DNA from: Chitinophaga pollutisoli
Lineage (GTDB): Bacteria; Bacteroidota; Bacteroidia; Chitinophagales; Chitinophagaceae
Direction of reading: 5' to 3'
Length of the DNA: 64,000 nucleotides
Assembly: GCF_038396755.1 (NCBI RefSeq)
Contig: NZ_CP149822.1
Coordinates: forward strand, 2,480,001 to 2,544,000
Shown here: positions 6,704 to 16,371 of the stretch, piece after piece
Layout of the letters: each line of letters opens with the position of its first letter
Position numbering within the stretch: position 1 is the first letter of the stretch
Position numbers and translations under genes: made by a program
Notes under the pieces: generated by a model
The model's database searches: none
Told to the model about the DNA's origin: nothing
The model's input: the letters and a program-made list of their open reading frames with translations, nothing else

Positions 6704-8065
6704 ATGAAGAAGCATCTCCTCCTGGGTTGCGGGGTTCTTATTATGTCTGCCTCCTTTGGGCAGACGGCCAAGTGGCAGCATCTGTTCAACGGCAAAGATC
6801 TGAAAGGCTGGAAACAGCTTAACGGGAAAGCCATTTATGAAGCGAAAAACGGCGAGATCGTAGGCACCACCGTGCTCAGCGAGCCCAATTCCTTCCTGGC
6901 CACGGAAAAGGATTACGGTGATTTTATCTTTGAAGTGGAGTATAAACTGGAAAAAGACTTCAACTCGGGCATCCAGTTCCGCTCCCAAAGCAAGCCGGAA
7001 TACCAGAACGGCCGTGTATACGGTTACCAGATGGAAGTAGATCCCTCCCCCCGCAAATGGAGCGGCGGCGTGTACGAAGAAGCCCGCCGCGGATGGCTCT
7101 ATCCGCTCGACCTGAACCCGGTTGCACAACAAGCCTATAAACAGGGCGACTGGAATAAATACAGAATTGAGTGCCGTGGCAACGAAATCCGTACCTTTAT
7201 CAACGGAGTATCGGCCGCCCATCTGATTGACAGTGAACTTCCTTCCGGTTTCATCGCCCTCCAGGTGCATGGCATCGGTAAAAAAGAAGAAGACGCAGGT
7301 AAGAAAATCCGCTGGCGTAATATCCGCATCATTGAGAACCCTGCCGCATCGCAGTATTCGAAGTATGATGATGTTTACGTGGTGAACAACATCCCCAACA
7401 ATCTCTCCCCGCAGGAGAAACAGCAAGGCATCCGCCTGCTGTGGGACGGAGCCACTACGCAGGGATGGCGCGGCGCCTACAAAACTTCCTTCCCCGCAAA
7501 AGGTTGGGAAATCAAGGACGGCACCCTCAGCGTGCAACCCTCCGATGGCGGCGAATCCACCAACGGCGGCGATATCGTGACCGAAGAAGAATTCGCAGCC
7601 TTCGACCTCGAATTCGATTTCAAACTGACGCCGGGCGCCAACAGCGGCGTGAAATATTTTGTAACGGAATCAGAAGGCAACAAAGGCTCCGCCATCGGCC
7701 TGGAGTTCCAGGTGCTGGACGACGACCAGCATCCCGACGCCAAGCTCGGCGCAGCCGGCAACCGCAAAGTGGGATCACTGTACGACCTTATTCCGTCCTA
7801 CAAATTCACCAACTCCCACCGCAAAATCGGAGAATGGAACCACGGCCGCGTTGTGGTATATCCCGACAACCGTGTGGAACACTGGCTCAACGGGCACAAA
7901 GTGGTAGCCTACACCCGTGGAGACAATATCTACAAAGCCCTCGTGGCGCGTAGCAAATACGAAAAAATTGCGAACTTCGGACTCGCGCCCAAAGGCCGTA
8001 TCCTCATCCAGGACCACGGCAATTACGTGAGCTTCAGAAGTATCAAAATAAAGAGTTTGAAGTAG
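6704..8065 (+). CDS. Tandem DUF1080 (3-keto-glycoside hydrolase-like) protein
   Basis: 453 residues: signal peptide (1-19), first DUF1080 domain (about 22-212: HLFNGKDLKGW, NSGIQFRSQS, GGVYEEARRGW, IRWRNIRI) and second DUF1080 domain (about 245-453: LWDGATTQGW, NSGVKYFV, GSLYDLI, GEWNHGRVVV, FRSIKIKSL). The second domain is closest to the single-domain protein encoded at 20604-21326 (shared GLEFQVLDDD-type motif). Secreted to the periplasm and expected to act on 3-keto sugars or glycosides, but catalytic residues are not assigned here. A LacI-type operator upstream suggests sugar-dependent control. Transcribed alone. Confidence 0.85.
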   Translation: MKKHLLLGCGVLIMSASFGQTAKWQHLFNGKDLKGWKQLNGKAIYEAKNGEIVGTTVLSEPNSFLATEKDYGDFIFEVEYKLEKDFNSGIQFRSQSKPEYQNGRVYGYQMEVDPSPRKWSGGVYEEARRGWLYPLDLNPVAQQAYKQGDWNKYRIECRGNEIRTFINGVSAAHLIDSELPSGFIALQVHGIGKKEEDAGKKIRWRNIRIIENPAASQYSKYDDVYVVNNIPNNLSPQEKQQGIRLLWDGATTQGWRGAYKTSFPAKGWEIKDGTLSVQPSDGGESTNGGDIVTEEEFAAFDLEFDFKLTPGANSGVKYFVTESEGNKGSAIGLEFQVLDDDQHPDAKLGAAGNRKVGSLYDLIPSYKFTNSHRKIGEWNHGRVVVYPDNRVEHWLNGHKVVAYTRGDNIYKALVARSKYEKIANFGLAPKGRILIQDHGNYVSFRSIKIKSLK

Positions 8066-8101
8066 TCAGCGACTATTTCATTGTTCACTGTTTTTCAAAC
8101 C

Positions 8102-8134
8102 GACATCCCTGATTCTTCGGGATGTCTTTTTTTT
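8102..8134 (+). terminator. Intrinsic terminator after the double-DUF1080 gene
   Basis: Stem GACATCCC with GGGATGTC around a short loop, followed directly by eight T. Confidence 0.85.
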
Positions 8135-8149
8135 GCCCCTACCCCAAAT

Positions 8150-8176
8150 AAAAAAAGCCGGTTGTTATACCGGCTT
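8150..8176 (-). terminator. Intrinsic terminator at the end of the ebo cluster
   Basis: Inverted repeat AAGCCGGT (8155-8162) with ACCGGCTT (8169-8176); on the minus strand it is followed by seven T, 20 bases after the eboF stop. Confidence 0.8.
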
Positions 8177-8195
8177 CCGTTATGTTATTTTTAGT

Positions 8196-9557
8196 TTATC
8201 CGATATGCTGCAGGATGATGTCCCGCACATCCGTGGCCTGCACCGATTCCGGCACGGGCCGGGTGGTCAGCAGCACCGCATGGTCCTTCCGGTCTTCCGC
8301 CAGCCTGCCGTGCGAGCCTTTGATCAGCGTGGCGTCCAGCGGGATCACGTTCATGAGGTAACGGAATCCCAGCTTCTTCTTCAGCACTTTCCCGATCACC
8401 TTCACCTTCACCAGCGGATCGGCGGGGTTGAGGAACATCTCCACCGGATCGTATCCCGGCTTGCGATGGATATCTACCAGCCGCGCGAAATCGGGCGCTT
8501 TCGCATCGTCGAGCCAGTAGTAGTAGGTGAACCAGCTATCTTTATCGGCTACGAGCACCAGGTCGCCGCAGCGCTCGTGGTGCAGGTTGTGCGCGCGGAT
8601 ACCTTCGCGGTCGAGCACCTGTCCTACCCCCGGCAATTGCGCCACCAGGTCGCGGACCTGTTTGGCCACGCTGCGGTCGTTGAGGTAAATATGTGCGATT
8701 TGGTGATCCGCCACGGCGAATGCTTTGGAAGCGCCGGCATCCAAAAGTTCCAGCCCGCGTTCCACACGTACGTTAATCAGCCCGTGCCCGCGCAGCAGGC
8801 GGTTGATATGCACGGGGCGGTTTACATTCGTAATGCCGTATTCGGAAAGAATGATGATCTCCGCGTTTTGCTGTTCGTAATATTCCACCAACTGCTTCAC
8901 CACACCGTCTACCGCGCGCAGCTCCGGTCCGATCTTCGTGTAGTCGTGACCAAACTTCTGCAGACAGTAATCGAGGTGGGGAAGATAGATGAGGGTGAGA
9001 TGGGGGTTATGCCAGCGATCGGTGAGGATGGATGCATCCGCGATCCACTGGGTGGATTTGATGTTGGCGCCCGGCCCCCAGAACTGGAAGAGTGGAAAAG
9101 TGCCCAGTTCCTGCTGGAGTTTATCCCGCAGGTCGGAAGGGTGCGCGTAACAGTCGGGCATCTTCCGGCCGTCGGAAAGGTATTGCGGGCGGGGCGTAAC
9201 GGAAAAATCGGCGCTGGAATACATGTTGTACCACCAGAACATTTTGGAACAGGTGAACCCGGGATACTTTCTCCGGGCCGATTCCCATACTTTTTCCCCG
9301 TGAACGAGTTTATTGGATTGTTTCCAGAATTTGATTTCGCTGTCGGTCCTGTCGTACCAGCCATTCCCGACAATGCCGGTTTCGCTGGGCCATAACCCGG
9401 TGAGGTAGGTAGATTGCACAGCCGTGGTAACGGCGGGCAACATGGGCCGGATGGAGGACTGGTGATGTTGCTTTGCCCAGGCGCTCAGGAAGGGCGTATG
9501 CTCCCCAATGAGGGCGCCCGACAATCCTACAATATCCAGCACTACGGTTTTTCTCAT
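8196..9557 (-). CDS. eboF: EboF-like alkaline phosphatase-superfamily protein
   Basis: 453 residues of the nucleotide pyrophosphatase/phosphodiesterase branch of the alkaline phosphatase superfamily. Metal and nucleophile motifs are visible: LDIVGLSG near the N-terminus, the threonine nucleophile region PAVTTAVQSTYLTG, PHLDYCLQKFGHDY, LSEYGITN and KGSHGRLAED at the C-terminus. No signal peptide, so it appears cytoplasmic. It is the last gene of the six-gene ebo cluster, 41 bases after eboE. In cyanobacteria the cluster is needed to move a scytonemin precursor to the periplasm; what this member hydrolyses is not known. Confidence 0.85.
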   Translation of the reverse strand: MRKTVVLDIVGLSGALIGEHTPFLSAWAKQHHQSSIRPMLPAVTTAVQSTYLTGLWPSETGIVGNGWYDRTDSEIKFWKQSNKLVHGEKVWESARRKYPGFTCSKMFWWYNMYSSADFSVTPRPQYLSDGRKMPDCYAHPSDLRDKLQQELGTFPLFQFWGPGANIKSTQWIADASILTDRWHNPHLTLIYLPHLDYCLQKFGHDYTKIGPELRAVDGVVKQLVEYYEQQNAEIIILSEYGITNVNRPVHINRLLRGHGLINVRVERGLELLDAGASKAFAVADHQIAHIYLNDRSVAKQVRDLVAQLPGVGQVLDREGIRAHNLHHERCGDLVLVADKDSWFTYYYWLDDAKAPDFARLVDIHRKPGYDPVEMFLNPADPLVKVKVIGKVLKKKLGFRYLMNVIPLDATLIKGSHGRLAEDRKDHAVLLTTRPVPESVQATDVRDIILQHIG

Positions 9558-9598
9558 ATTCTTGGCTTCTCTTATTGCGTATCAAAACTATATCCCGG

Positions 9599-10807
9599 TC
9601 AGGAGATATCCAACTGCTGCAGCACCCAATGCAATTCGCGGGCGATGGAAGCGCTCATTTCCTGCTTCAAGCCGGGGGGCAGCACTTCCCAGGTGTAAGT
9701 TTCCACTTCGAGATGGGTGGTAAACGGCCGCGCCTGTTGCCGGGCGAGCACACGGGAAATATCGTCGCGGGTGGAGCTGAGCGCCCCGAATTCCCCGGTA
9801 AAAACGGGTACATGGAAATGCGCGCGCCATTCTTCCACATCTTCTCTTCCGGCTTCCGCCAGGGCTTCCGGCAAGTCGGGATAATGGATCTTTTCGCCAT
9901 CGCTTTTCCGCGCGATCACCTGGTGGAGATACACGGCTTCGTTGAACTGGCGGAAAGCGGCGATCACGTTTTCGCGGCCGCCTTTCGGCAACAGCGCCTT
10001 CAAAGCCGCGCTGATCTGTATCTTCCCCACCTTCAACCCGAAAAACTGCAAACGTTCCAGCACCACCTGCGGATCTTCGTAAGACACGGCGAAGTGGCAC
10101 ACGTCATAACAAAGCTGTACATGGTCCTTGATCGCCAGCGTGGCTTCCTCTTCGGTGAAGCCGAACTTCTCCGTGAACAGCATCACGCCTGCGGGCAGTA
10201 AATATTGGAAATACCAGTCGAGGTACTCTTTGGAATTCTCCAGCAGCCCGTCGGGCTCGGGCTCTATGTCGAGATGCAGCAACGGTCCGCCATTCCTGCG
10301 CACCTGGATGAGCTGCTCGACCACCAGCAACATGTTAAAAGTAGCCCCTTCGGTCACGGATTTCCTTTCCTCCTCACAACGGTGCCAGAATTTATACGAC
10401 AACGGCGAAGTGGAGATCCCGCCTTCCATCCCTTCCGGCAACAACGCCGCGAGGATACGGAATAGCCGGCCGGTATAAGCCGCGCGCTCGGCGGTGGACC
10501 AATCCGGCGTATGCACCTGGTCTTTCACGCGCTCGTGATGGAAGCCTCCGTATGGGAAACCGTTCATGGTAAAAACGTAGCAATCGTTCTCCCGGAGCCA
10601 TTGCCGGAACTCCTCCAGCGCGGGCGCTTTCGATAACTCCAGGCTGGCCAGGTTACTGAGCCGCAACCCGATGCCGAAAGGCTTATCGGGCGATACTTCC
10701 GCCTTCACGGCGGGAATATACCGGCGGAGCTGTTCGAAGTGATCCGGCCAGCTTTCCCCGGAATGGATATTGGTGCAATAGGTCAGATGCCCGAAGGGTG
10801 TTTCCAT
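9599..10807 (-). CDS. eboE: EboE-like TIM-barrel metabolite traffic protein
   Basis: 402 residues with a TIM-barrel pattern of the xylose isomerase-like superfamily. Likely metal ligands are LHLDIEPEPDGLLE (about residue 195), YDVCHFAVSYED and the C-terminal HLEVETYTWEVLP with Glu and Thr typical of the EboE family. No signal peptide. It sits between eboD and eboF with gaps of about 40 bases. The family is annotated as a metabolite traffic protein on cluster context; no reaction has been assigned from sequence. Confidence 0.85.
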   Translation of the reverse strand: METPFGHLTYCTNIHSGESWPDHFEQLRRYIPAVKAEVSPDKPFGIGLRLSNLASLELSKAPALEEFRQWLRENDCYVFTMNGFPYGGFHHERVKDQVHTPDWSTAERAAYTGRLFRILAALLPEGMEGGISTSPLSYKFWHRCEEERKSVTEGATFNMLLVVEQLIQVRRNGGPLLHLDIEPEPDGLLENSKEYLDWYFQYLLPAGVMLFTEKFGFTEEEATLAIKDHVQLCYDVCHFAVSYEDPQVVLERLQFFGLKVGKIQISAALKALLPKGGRENVIAAFRQFNEAVYLHQVIARKSDGEKIHYPDLPEALAEAGREDVEEWRAHFHVPVFTGEFGALSSTRDDISRVLARQQARPFTTHLEVETYTWEVLPPGLKQEMSASIARELHWVLQQLDIS

Positions 10808-10847
10808 GTTGTATGCTGTTGGCGGGTTCGGGATAAAATTGAATCGG

Positions 10848-11999
<1,152 letters not shown>

Positions 12000-12139
12000 A
12001 GCAAAGTCCCTGTGGTCCCGGTGGTGCCGGGACGATTTTAAACGGTTAAAAGTACGAAAACAGGGTCAGCGGAACAACAACAAATTGCCGTATTCCATGA
12101 ACGGAAGAAACCCCGGAAACTTACGCAATTAAGTTTGTA

Positions 12140-13048
12140 TCAGGTAACGGCGAAGAGCTTGCCCAGGAGGATGGAAAGCGGGAGAAAAGCGAGCACCACC
12201 AGGCCGAAGGGCAGGCCGGCAAAGGCGGCCGTCCAGGCGGCGTTCATGGCGATCAGGCCCAGGACGCCCCATTTCACGGACTTCCCGATATTGGGGCCGG
12301 TGGGCGCTTTCATGGCCCGGAGCAATGGTTTGTATATCAGCCAGGCGAAGAAGGCGAGGAAAAGGGGAACGGTGGTGATCTGGCCGGTCATGAAACTGAA
12401 AACGCCGATCACACCGATAACGAGCGCGTACGTGATAGCGGCGCGGACGAGCGGCGTTTTCGTGCCGCCATGCACTTCGTCGCGCGAGATCATCGTTACG
12501 GCGGCGATGTAAGCCACCGGCACCACGGCAATCCACCAGAGGTAATCGCCCTGCAGCGAAACGAGGTACACGCTCATCCCCAGCGAAAGGTTCAGCCCGC
12601 GGCAAAGCCCCATCACCAAAGGCCCGAGCACGGAATGGTGTTTCGCCCATTTATCGTACACCAGCGCTGAAGCGGCCGTGAGCACCGCTATCCAGCCGGA
12701 AAAACCGCTGACCGTGAAGGCCGCGAGTATCCCCACCACCAGCAGGTACCCGCCCAGCACGCTCGCTTCCGTGATGGAAATGATGCCGCTGGGAATAGGC
12801 CTTTCGGGCCGCTCCAGCTTATCGAGCTTTGCGTCGAATACATCATTGAAAACAACGCCTCCGCCATACAGGCCGATGGTGGCGATGATCAGGCAGATCA
12901 GTTGCAAAATGGATTGCAGGTCGTCGAGCCCATGTGCGAAAAAGCCTACGATGGCAGCCCCGGCGATAATGTCGGTAATGGCGGTCAGTATGTTTGCGGG
13001 CCGCATGAGCCTTAGGTAGCCCAGCAGCTTGCTCAGGATATAGTTCAC
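12140..13048 (-). CDS. eboC: EboC, UbiA-family prenyltransferase
   Basis: 302 residues, polytopic inner-membrane protein with about eight or nine hydrophobic segments. The first Asp-rich motif NDVFDAKLDKLERPERP (about residue 69) binds the prenyl diphosphate through magnesium; the second motif is weaker (SRDEVHGGTKTPL). In the ebo cluster this is the membrane enzyme thought to prenylate a carrier or precursor. The start is GTG at 13048; ATG at residue 15 (MRPANILTA) is an alternative. Confidence 0.87.
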   Translation of the reverse strand: MNYILSKLLGYLRLMRPANILTAITDIIAGAAIVGFFAHGLDDLQSILQLICLIIATIGLYGGGVVFNDVFDAKLDKLERPERPIPSGIISITEASVLGGYLLVVGILAAFTVSGFSGWIAVLTAASALVYDKWAKHHSVLGPLVMGLCRGLNLSLGMSVYLVSLQGDYLWWIAVVPVAYIAAVTMISRDEVHGGTKTPLVRAAITYALVIGVIGVFSFMTGQITTVPLFLAFFAWLIYKPLLRAMKAPTGPNIGKSVKWGVLGLIAMNAAWTAAFAGLPFGLVVLAFLPLSILLGKLFAVT

Positions 13049-13094
13049 GCGCTTCTCAGGTTTTCAATACGATACGACAAAAGCTGGTTGGAAT

Positions 13095-14081
13095 TTATCG
13101 TATGATCGTGGATTGTTTATTGGGTCTTGGCTGCTGACCGCCTCTCAGAACGGTGCTGCCATTGAATTTCAGACTCTGGTCGATGTCGGCCGGGCTTTCA
13201 AAATCCGCTACGTTGATCTGGCCGCTTTGCGCAAACGCCGCGATGGCGTTGCTGTACGTCACCAGTTCCACATCCGCTTTGGATATTCCCCTGTCGAGCA
13301 TGAGCGCCGCGGTTTTGGGAACGGCCAGCGGGTCGCTGATGCCCCAGTCGGCCGCGGAATTCACCATGATGCGTTCGGTGCCGTATTGTTTCACGATGTC
13401 TACCATCCGTTCATTCCCCATTTTGGTAAATGGATAGATGGTGAAGGCGGCCCAGAAGCCACGGTCCAGCACTTCTTTCACGGTTTCCTCGTTGTTGTGG
13501 TCAACGATCACCATGTGCGGATCGAGCCCCATTTCGAGCGCGATGTCCATGCTGCGGGTGGTACCCTGCTTCTTGTCGCGGTGCGGCGTATGGATCTGCA
13601 CGGGCAGGCCCGCCTCTTTGGCGAGCAGCAGCTGTGCGCGATAGTATTTTTCTTCCAGCGCGGTCTGATCGTCGAACCCGATTTCGCCTACGCCTACCAC
13701 GCCTTCCTTGTAAATGAAGAGCGGCAGGATTTCCATGACCTGTTCGCTGAGTTTTTCGTTATTGGCTTCTTTGGAATTGAGCCCGATGGTGCAGTAGTGT
13801 TTAATACCGAACTGCGAGGACCGGAAGCGCTCCCAGCCAACGAGGCTGGCGAAATAATCCCGGAAGGTATCCACGCCGGTGCGCGGCTGGCCGAGCCAGA
13901 AGGCAGGCTCGATGATGGCTTTCACGCCGGCATCGGCCATGGCCTGGTAATCGTCTGTGGTCCGGGCAGTCATATGCACGTGCGGGTCGAAGAACCGCAT
14001 GCCTTTGATGGTGTCTATAAAGGCGGGGTCAAATGATTGCGGGACAAGATCCTTTTCCGTCAACTGAGCATTACAACACAT
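13095..14081 (-). CDS. eboB: EboB, TatD-like metal-dependent hydrolase
   Basis: 328 residues of the TatD/amidohydrolase TIM-barrel type. Motifs in order: FFDPHVHMTAR (metal-binding HxH), VGVGEIGFDDQ (Glu ligand), VQIHTPHRDK, VIVDHNNEETVKE and a late VNSAADWGISDPLAVP (Asp ligand). Cytoplasmic. Second gene of the ebo cluster, 62 bases after eboA. Substrate unknown; in other genomes this gene is always part of the ebo set, which is the basis for the name. Confidence 0.87.
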   Translation of the reverse strand: MCCNAQLTEKDLVPQSFDPAFIDTIKGMRFFDPHVHMTARTTDDYQAMADAGVKAIIEPAFWLGQPRTGVDTFRDYFASLVGWERFRSSQFGIKHYCTIGLNSKEANNEKLSEQVMEILPLFIYKEGVVGVGEIGFDDQTALEEKYYRAQLLLAKEAGLPVQIHTPHRDKKQGTTRSMDIALEMGLDPHMVIVDHNNEETVKEVLDRGFWAAFTIYPFTKMGNERMVDIVKQYGTERIMVNSAADWGISDPLAVPKTAALMLDRGISKADVELVTYSNAIAAFAQSGQINVADFESPADIDQSLKFNGSTVLRGGQQPRPNKQSTIIR

Positions 14082-14143
14082 ATTAAGTACGAATTACATT
14101 GCGATTAAATTACGGAATGGCGCGTTCTGCGCACTAACACCTA

Positions 14144-15021
14144 TTAGCCATTTACACGGGCGGCAACCGTTTCCCAGGTCAGCAGTCCCTGCTCTATTTC
14201 CGCAGCCATGTCGGCGCGTGTTTCGAGCAGTTTCGCAGCTGGCGGGTAAGCGGATGAGTGGCAGGCCAGTGCGGCGGCTTCTCTTTCGGCGTGCACTTCC
14301 GAGAACCAGGCGCGTTCGAGGTCTTCGAAGTTGTCTTCGTCCAGGAAGGGGCCCACGAGCCTCCAGAGCATGGGCGGCACGGGGCGGGCGGCGGCACGGC
14401 GTTCGCGGGAGAAGTCACGCAGGATGCGGGCCAGTTCCGGGTTGGCGCGTTCGTCGAGGCCGGTGATGAGGTGCACGGGTTTGTCGGTAAAAAAGCTTTC
14501 ATGACCAGCTGGTTCCATGCGGGCTCACCGAGGTATTGCGCCGGGTACGGGTTACGGACCATGATGGCTTCGAGAACGGATCCGATGTTGGAGCGGACGC
14601 CTTCGGCGGTGCGGAGTTTCCAGGCTTCGGGGAAAGCGAGGAAAGGCAGGGCGCCGTAGAGGGCGGCCAGCTCGTTCATTTCACCGGCATTGAACAGGTT
14701 TTCAATGGCCTGCACATACGCAGCCTCATCGTTCACGGGCAGCTGCAGGAGCCACCATACGCGGAAGAGGCGGTCGGCGGTATAGCCCTCCACCGAACGG
14801 GGCAGCAGGGCTTCCCGGGCGGCGGCGGGTACGGAAATAACGTCGCGTCCCAGGAACCGGGGCGCGGCGGTGAATGCGATATTGAATGTCTGAAGTGTGC
14901 CCTTCGATTGCCAGGCTTCCAGTTGGCCGGCTATCCATTGACGGCCCTTTTCGGAGATCTGCTGTTGAATGATATCGGCTAAAACTAAGGTGGTTCCTGG
15001 TGCTTCGTATGCGTATCCCAT
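14144..15021 (-). pseudogene. eboA: eboA, frameshifted at a homopolymer
   Basis: The first part runs from ATG at 15021 (MGYAYEAPGTTLVLADIIQQ) to about AWNQLVMKAF, then the frame is lost; the rest of the EboA protein continues in the next frame from FFTDKPVHLITGLDERANPE to the stop at 14144 (ETVAARVNG). The switch is at a run of six A on the plus strand (14489-14494). One extra base restores a single protein of about 292 residues, the usual EboA size. EboA has an all-helical pattern with the conserved GLDERANPELARIL stretch. Both pieces look intact, so a sequencing or assembly error is likely, but a real lesion cannot be excluded. First gene of the cluster. Confidence 0.85.
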
Positions 15022-15083
15022 GCAGCGAAAATAAATAATAATCGGCGATCCCGCCGCTGACAATAATCAGCCTTGCCATTGAT

Positions 15084-15091
15084 CAAAAATA
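15084..15091 (-). promoter_or_regulatory. -7 box candidate for eboA
   Basis: TATTTTTG on the minus strand is a perfect TAnnTTTG match 63 bases before eboA. It overlaps the T run of the hairpin at 15095-15115, so it may be fortuitous; no -33 box is evident. Confidence 0.35.
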
Positions 15092-15094
15092 AAA

Positions 15095-15115
15095 GAGAGG
15101 CAACTAGTGCCTCTC
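15095..15115 (-). terminator. Terminator-like hairpin in the ebo leader (proximal)
   Basis: Stem AGAGAGGC-type (8 bp) around ACTAG, followed on the minus strand by TTTTATTTTTG. It would end transcripts arriving from the right before they enter the ebo genes. Confidence 0.6.
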
Positions 15116-15196
15116 CTTCCGCCATTCTAAAACCTGATTAGTAACCAGGATATTCTTCAGGGGTGGTGCCCCAATATTTTTGTCAGGGTTAGCAGG

Positions 15197-15226
15197 AAAA
15201 ATGGCCGGAGGTTTCCGGTTCCGGCC
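15197..15226 (-). terminator. Terminator-like hairpin in the ebo leader (distal)
   Basis: Perfect 7-bp stem GGCCGGA (15203-15209) with TCCGGCC (15220-15226), followed on the minus strand by ATTTTT. A second hairpin with a T run lies about 85 bases further on. Confidence 0.5.
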
Positions 15227-15591
15227 TTAATTCTTTTGCAATATAAGGATTAAATATTGATCGGCACTCACCTGAATGTGTGAAAATTTTAACTTTCCCT
15301 TCAGGAAAAACGATTTTGCATGAACACTTACTGCGGGAAGCCGGCGACGGCATTAATTTTTCTATAGCTGAGGGTGGAATTTATAAAGGCAAATAAGTTT
15401 GTTGGCTTCCCTGTGTCAGCGTAAATCCGTGCTCATACTGTGTTGTGACCGATGGTACATCCTTACGTTCTAAAATTATAACATTAATTTAACAACCACA
15501 AACATCAGGGGCACTTTTTTTAACCTGTTTATCTAGCTCCGGAAGGTTAATACCCGTATTTTCCGTAAGTTTAACGGATATACCTTTTAGC

Positions 15592-16002
15592 ATGATGAAG
15601 ATTTTCAATGTGTTTTTCTGTGTGATGTTCGTCTTGTTCGCTGCGCTGCAGTGGAACGACCCGGATCCCTACATCTGGATTCCCATCTACCTGTACGGCG
15701 CCGTATTTTGCGGCCTCGCCGCTACCCGCCGCTACTACCGCGGCTGGTACCTTTTCGGCATCCTGGCATTCCTCTCCTACGCCACCTTCCTTTTCTTTGA
15801 AAAAGACGGCGTGCTCAGCTGGGTAACGGAACACCAGGCCCAAAACATCGCCGGCTCCATGAAAGCATCCACCCCCTGGATCGAAGACACCCGCGAATTC
15901 TTCGGGCTTTTCATCCTCATCATCGCCATGCTTGTCAATTTCGTGCACTCCAGCCAGAAAAAAGCCAAGAAAATGCGCAAAAGAATGATGAAAATCGGGT
16001 AA
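15592..16002 (+). CDS. TMEM220-family membrane protein
   Basis: 136 residues with four hydrophobic segments (about 4-20, 28-45, 50-68 and 103-122) and a basic C-terminus (KKAKKMRKRMM). The family mark is the loop LQWNDPDPYIWIPIYLYGA after the first segment. TMEM220 proteins occur in bacteria and animals and have no agreed function. Start at the first of two ATG codons; the second (MKIF) is equally possible. Transcribed alone and ended by a strong terminator. Confidence 0.75.
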   Translation: MMKIFNVFFCVMFVLFAALQWNDPDPYIWIPIYLYGAVFCGLAATRRYYRGWYLFGILAFLSYATFLFFEKDGVLSWVTEHQAQNIAGSMKASTPWIEDTREFFGLFILIIAMLVNFVHSSQKKAKKMRKRMMKIG

Positions 16003-16030
16003 TCCCCACCAATTACCACCCAACATACCC

Positions 16031-16066
16031 AAAAAGGGGCTGTATCGCACGATACAGCCCCTTTTT
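16031..16066 (+). terminator. Intrinsic terminator after the TMEM220 gene
   Basis: Perfect 17-bp inverted repeat (AAAAAGGGGCTGTATCG and complement) around a two- to three-base loop, with flanking A and T runs on both strands. Confidence 0.9.
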
Positions 16067-16129
16067 CGTCCCCCCTGCTCCCCGCTCCCTGCCTGCCTAT
16101 CTCCCGTATTTACCAGGCTTAACACTCCC

Positions 16130-16226
16130 TTACCTTACCCATATCTTACCCATGTCTTACCCCTTATATGAGGGTAAGACATGGGTAAGATATGTATGGG
16201 ATATGGGTAAGATATGGGTAAGACAT
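16130..16226. repeat. 11-bp-period inverted repeat array (locus 1)
   Basis: Three left-hand units end in ACCC at 16137, 16148 and 16159; after a short spacer, right-hand units begin with GGGT at 16172, 16183, 16205 and 16216, with a variant unit at 16194. Every step is exactly 11 bases. Units are GGGTAAGACAT or GGGTAAGATAT and the left arm is their complement, so the centre can form a stem of about 23 bp. It lies between two convergent genes and outside their terminators. Confidence 0.9.
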
Positions 16227-16321
16227 CCTACCCTCACCACCGCATTAGCCCTACCGTCATTTCAGGCATACCCTGCCCCTCCCTCACGTCCCCCGCACCC
16301 GCACACACCTCCCGGAAAACG

Positions 16322-16353
16322 AAAAAGGCCGCCTCGCAACGAGACGGCCCTTT
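16322..16353 (-). terminator. Intrinsic terminator of the 16-25 kb sugar operon
   Basis: Stem GGCCGCCTCG with CGAGACGGCC (one G-T pair), followed on the minus strand by five T, 19 bases after the stop of the last gene. Confidence 0.8.
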
Positions 16354-16371
16354 CCTATATGCTTTTGCAGC

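Larger units (their letters stand above)
15022..15591. other. Divergent leader region of the ebo cluster and the TMEM220 gene
   Basis: 570 bases without an established gene. The minus strand carries three consecutive hairpins towards eboA (15203-15226, 15163-15175 and 15095-15115), two of them followed by T runs, and a -7 box at 15084-15091. A 54-codon minus-strand frame (15189-15353) ends inside the first hairpin area, and the same frame reopens to end at 15138 with ...GTTPEEYPGY; codon use is unlike the neighbours. The right half is AT-rich and should hold the plus-strand promoter for the gene at 15592. Confidence 0.5.

Noticed and set aside
8909..9373. Extra frame inside eboF suggesting a second frameshift
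   Set aside because: The eboF frame is intact over its full length with all metal motifs; the other frame is a shadow.
16130..16226. CRISPR array
   Set aside because: Units are 11 bases with no spacers, arranged as inverted arms, and no cas genes are present.
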